Source: Bacillota bacterium
GTDB taxonomy: Bacteria; Bacillota; Clostridia; Lachnospirales; Lachnospiraceae
Direction: 5' to 3'
Length of the DNA stretch: 64,000 nt
Assembly (NCBI GenBank): GCA_023408815.1
Contig: JAEYJO010000041.1
Coordinates: 15,397-79,396, forward strand
The notes under the pieces were generated by a model. It worked only from the letters and a program-made list of their open reading frames with translations, had not been told where the DNA came from and made no database searches. Positions 60,970 to 64,000 of the stretch are shown piece after piece. Positions within the stretch are counted from its first letter, which is position 1. Every line of letters begins with the position of its first letter. A program made the position numbers and the translations under genes.

Positions 60970-62232
60970 CTATTTTTTTAAGGGATCCTTATAGAATTCC
61001 TCGAATTCCATATATCCTTCTGCATTCAACTGATCTTTCTGGAATTTCTTGTTCTTGTTCATGCGCGCCACAAGCACCTGCGTGCCCTTATGCCGTTCCT
61101 CCTGAGCTCTCGCGATGATCTCGCACAGCGCATCTACTTCTACACCTTTTTCTATAAGGTATGCGATTCTCCTGCTCTCATTAGGAATCTGGAAGCCTTT
61201 TTCCTGCATGATGAGTATGATGCGTTCGAAACCTATGGAAAATCCGCAAGCGGGAACATCGTTTCCTGTAAACTTGCCTACCATCTTGTCGTAACGTCCG
61301 CCGCCACCGCAGCTTCCGCCGAATTCCGGCATCGCGACTTCGAAGATGGTTCCCGTATAGTAGGACATTCCTCTGACAAGAGTAGGATCGAATACAATTT
61401 CGAAATCTGATGCCTTTGTCGCCCTTACGCTTGCTATGATTTCCTGAAGGCTCTGCTCAACCTCCGGCTCCAATACTCCCTTAAGCTCCTCTGCTAAATA
61501 AGAAAGACCGTCCTGCGCCGCTTCCATTCCTTTGAACAGTTCCAGATATTTTTCTATGCTTTCCTCAGCAAAACCGCTTTCCTGCAATTCTCCGGCAACT
61601 CCCTGAATCCCGATCTTGTCCATCTTATCCAAAATAATAAATACCGTATCATAAGCTTCCTCGGCAAAACCGCTGTAAGCCGCCATCGCCTTCAAAATCC
61701 GTCTCTCGTTGATCCGGATCTGGAAATTCTTAAAGCCCAGGCGGCCTAACGTCGTGGTGGTTGCCAGTATGAGCTCTATTTCCGCCAGATTGGAAGGCTC
61801 TCCCAGTATATCTATATCGCACTGCATAAACTGTCTGTAGCGCCCCTTCTGCGGTCTGTCAGCCCTCCATACATTTCCCATCTGCAGGGCTTTAAACGGC
61901 GACGGAAGCTCATTGGCATGGTTGGAATAATATCGCACCAGGGGAACCGTCAAATCGTAACGAAGACCTCCGTCCACCAAATCCTCTTCACTCTTTGCTT
62001 CCTCAAGATTCAGTTTTTCTCCGCGCTTTAAAATCTTGAAAATCAGCTTCTCATTTTCTCCGCCCTGCTTGTTGCTTAGATTCGCGATGTTCTCTACGCA
62101 GGGAGTCTCGATGGAAGAAAAACCGAACGTTCCATAGGTTTCCTTGATTACCCCGATTACATAATCCCGAAGCTGCATTTCCGCAGGCATAATATCTTTC
62201 ATACCGGTAACCGGCTTCTTACTCAGTGCCAT
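60970..62232 (-). CDS. hisS: Histidyl-tRNA synthetase
   Basis: 420 residues. Class II core with YDLTVPLVRYYSNH, VWRADRPQKGRYRQFMQCDID and the histidine motifs LVRGMSYYTGTIFEV and GGGGRYDKMVGKF; a C-terminal anticodon-binding domain. AGGAG precedes the ATG. Confidence 0.96.
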   Translation of the reverse strand: MALSKKPVTGMKDIMPAEMQLRDYVIGVIKETYGTFGFSSIETPCVENIANLSNKQGGENEKLIFKILKRGEKLNLEEAKSEEDLVDGGLRYDLTVPLVRYYSNHANELPSPFKALQMGNVWRADRPQKGRYRQFMQCDIDILGEPSNLAEIELILATTTTLGRLGFKNFQIRINERRILKAMAAYSGFAEEAYDTVFIILDKMDKIGIQGVAGELQESGFAEESIEKYLELFKGMEAAQDGLSYLAEELKGVLEPEVEQSLQEIIASVRATKASDFEIVFDPTLVRGMSYYTGTIFEVAMPEFGGSCGGGGRYDKMVGKFTGNDVPACGFSIGFERIILIMQEKGFQIPNESRRIAYLIEKGVEVDALCEIIARAQEERHKGTQVLVARMNKNKKFQKDQLNAEGYMEFEEFYKDPLKK

Positions 62233-62284
62233 AATTTACGCTCCTATTCCCGATTCAATTCCTTCATTTATTACTTAGTCGATT

Positions 62285-63751
62285 TTACACTGTTTTAAAC
62301 GGTTTTTCAAGAAGTTTCCTTTTGCGTTCTATCATCTCGTCAATTCTTTCTATATATAAGGATACATCTTTCACGTTTTCCATCCGCTCAATCCGCCCGT
62401 CACCTAGTACCGCCTTCGATATGCATCCTGCTCCAAGCGCCGCTATCGTTTGCAATTCTTCCATAATGAGAATGTTATAAATTCCATATTTGCCTGGTTG
62501 CGCATAACCTACATTCTCAAAGTTGCCGGACATATTTTTCTGTCTATACAGATAATACGGCTCCATTCCCATGGCCCGCGCCGCCTGCTCGGCTATTCCC
62601 ATAGTCTCGTCCGTATTTCGAAGGGTCGAAAGTCCCTTCTCCTCTATCCAGCTGCTCATTCTCGAGGCGCGCTTAATAGCGAGGGAATGTACTGTCAAGC
62701 TGTCAGGACGCAGCTTTTTTATTTCCTCCATAGTATGAACTACATCTTCTATCGTCTCCTCAGGCAGTCCCAGGATAATATCCATATTGATGTTGTCAAA
62801 GCCTTCCTCTCTCGCGGACTCAAACGCCTCCTTCACCTGAGCTACGGTATGGTGCCTGCCTATTAATTTCAGCGTTTCCTCCTTCATCGTCTGAGGATTA
62901 ACCGATATGCGCGTAATATTATGCTTTTTTAATACCCTCAGCTTTTCCCTCGTTATGCTGTCCGCCCGCCCCGCTTCAACCGTAAATTCCTGCAGACGGC
63001 TTAAATCAAAAAAGCGCTCCAGAGAGCAAAGCAGTCTCTCAAGCTCCTCCGGCTCCAGCGTAGTAGGTGTTCCGCCTCCGATATAGACGGTATCCAACAC
63101 CTTATCGGACAAAGCCGACGACGTAAAAGCCATCTCCTTTTCCAGCGCCTCCAAATAGTCATCTACCCTGTTTTTCCACATACAGATGGGATAGGAAGTG
63201 AAGGAGCAGTACAGACAGGTGGTAGGACAAAATGGTATCCCAATGTACAGGCTGTAGCCGTCTTTATAATGAAGGCGGGAGAGAATATCCCTTTCCCGTT
63301 TGGCTATATCGATGCTCAAAACGCCTTTTTCTTCGCTGATGAAATAGGTATCCTGCATGAAGCTCATGATTTGTGATTCTTCCTTTCCCTCCTCAAGCAT
63401 CGTCATTGGAATCTTTGTGGGGCGTATTCCCGTCAGCGTACCCCAAGGCAGCTTTTTTTCAAGCAGTATGGACAGACTGTTATAAATGAGCTGCTTTAGC
63501 AAATTCTTCACAGTCTGCCTATCCGCATCCGGGGAATGGGATATTTCGCTTACCTTCATCTCGGCCTGCGGTTCATCCTGCACATTAAGAGTCATTTTGA
63601 TAAAGGTCTCACCAAATTCAATAGCTATCCTGTGATCCCGCTTCTCTCCCTCTGCGCAGAGCACCTTTACCTCTTCCTCCGGGTAAAATGCTTTTACCAA
63701 GGAATGTATATCATATTCAAACTGTGCTTTATTTATCCAGACTGTAAGCAT
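62285..63751 (-). CDS. hemZ: HemZ, coproporphyrinogen III dehydrogenase-like radical SAM enzyme
   Basis: 488 residues. A distinct N-terminal region of about 160 residues precedes the HemN-type radical SAM core with YIGIPFCPTTCLYCSFTSY (near 167-185), VYIGGGTPTTLEPEELERLL and INMDIILGLPEETIED. This N-terminal extension and length mark HemZ. It may oxidise coproporphyrinogen without oxygen, or carry out another HemN-like reaction. AGGAG precedes the ATG. Confidence 0.9.
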   Translation of the reverse strand: MLTVWINKAQFEYDIHSLVKAFYPEEEVKVLCAEGEKRDHRIAIEFGETFIKMTLNVQDEPQAEMKVSEISHSPDADRQTVKNLLKQLIYNSLSILLEKKLPWGTLTGIRPTKIPMTMLEEGKEESQIMSFMQDTYFISEEKGVLSIDIAKRERDILSRLHYKDGYSLYIGIPFCPTTCLYCSFTSYPICMWKNRVDDYLEALEKEMAFTSSALSDKVLDTVYIGGGTPTTLEPEELERLLCSLERFFDLSRLQEFTVEAGRADSITREKLRVLKKHNITRISVNPQTMKEETLKLIGRHHTVAQVKEAFESAREEGFDNINMDIILGLPEETIEDVVHTMEEIKKLRPDSLTVHSLAIKRASRMSSWIEEKGLSTLRNTDETMGIAEQAARAMGMEPYYLYRQKNMSGNFENVGYAQPGKYGIYNILIMEELQTIAALGAGCISKAVLGDGRIERMENVKDVSLYIERIDEMIERKRKLLEKPFKTV

Positions 63752-63853
63752 CTATTTTTATTCTCCTAACTGATGTTATAATCGCTTTTCATATCTTACC
63801 ACAACCACACCTATTTTAGAAGAACCGTTTTGCCCTTTCCCGGCAAAACAAAA

Positions 63854-63878
63854 GAAGCTGATTTTTTCAATCAGCTTC
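63854..63878. terminator. Hairpin upstream of hemZ, near the right edge
   Basis: GAAGCTGATT (63854-63863) and AATCAGCTTC (63869-63878) form a perfect 10-bp stem with a TTTTC loop. It may end a gene arriving from beyond the window or belong to the terminal repeat of an insertion sequence. Confidence 0.6.
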
Positions 63879-63879
63879 T

Positions 63880-64000
63880 CAGACTGTAGACAAAGTCCCA
63901 CGCACTTGCGTGGGATTTTTCTGTAAAAAGAGTCAAAAGTTTAGTGTTCATGCAGACTTTTGGGCTCTTTTTTGGTACAATGGAAGTAGCAAAATAAGGC
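63880..64000. mobile_element. Possible end of an insertion sequence (IS1182-like) at the window edge
   Basis: The stretch begins CAGACTGTAGACAAAGTC, a sequence style I associate with IS1182-family ends in Firmicutes. Two terminator hairpins follow: CCCACGCA/TGCGTGGG (63897-63914) with ATTTTTC, and a longer A/T-flanked stem AAAAAGAG...CTCTTTTTT at 63926-63972. A -10-like TACAAT is at 63976-63981. No transposase codons are in view, so this is tentative. Confidence 0.3.

Overview
The window looks like the chromosome of a spore-forming, meso-diaminopimelate Firmicute of the Lachnospiraceae / Clostridium cluster XIVa type. The evidence is the spoIIGA-sigE-sigG block, a SpoVD-like penicillin-binding protein, a SCIFF peptide with its radical-SAM maturase, a MurE with the DNPR motif, and an exopolysaccharide locus of the CpsB-CpsC-CpsD-LCP type. 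Nearly all housekeeping genes lie on the minus strand. All calls are read by eye from sequence; no database search was run.

Layout. (1) 1-6.8 kb: leftward exopolysaccharide operon (CpsB phosphatase, CpsC, CpsD tyrosine kinase, Ig-like acidic surface protein, LCP ligase, a sortase-B-like lipoprotein that has lost its catalytic residues, a secreted protein, the initiating sugar transferase, and a GT8 glycosyltransferase cut by the edge). It fires from a promoter that shares its -35 region with a divergent XRE regulator gene and carries three operator half-sites. (2) 7.4-8.7 kb: P-loop kinase and ECF S-component behind a leader with a terminator hairpin. (3) 8.7-11.8 kb: sigG, ylmC, sigE and spoIIGA, the last with a Spo0A box over a long-spacer promoter. 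(4) 12-25.5 kb: the division and cell-wall cluster mraZ-rsmH-ftsL-pbp-spoVD-mraY-murD-ftsW-murA-divIB-ftsZ, headed by four MraZ boxes and closed by a strong terminator. (5) 25.7-39 kb: ychF, rsgA, prkC, prpC, rlmN, rsmB, a zinc protease, fmt, def, priA, murE. (6) 39.3-48.8 kb: a pfkB sugar kinase, recJ, secDF, scfB with a 47-residue SCIFF gene (scfA), a TIGR04086 membrane protein, a CNNM/CorC transporter and a HAD phosphatase. (7) 49.6-57.1 kb: an amidase gene split by a 6.9-kb integrated element. (8) 57.2-63.8 kb: two unknown genes, a phosphopantetheinyl transferase, aspS, hisS, hemZ, and at the right edge what may be an insertion-sequence end.

The most unusual part is region 7. A large serine integrase element sits inside the zinc-binding DAGHGG motif of an N-acetylmuramoyl-L-alanine amidase. 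The 8-bp core GGTGGTGC is present at both ends. Joining the outer flanks restores an uninterrupted 179-residue amidase, and joining the inner flanks gives a dyad-symmetric attP-like site. The element carries a chemoreceptor, a CheW and an HD-GYP protein but no CheA. Beside them is a tyrosine recombinase gene bracketed by perfect 21-bp inverted repeats. A consensus promoter inside that bracket now points away from the chemoreceptor into a terminator; inversion would point it at the chemoreceptor operon. This reads as a Hin-like on/off switch built with a tyrosine recombinase, nested in an element that could itself switch the amidase by excision. The inversion and excision are inferences.
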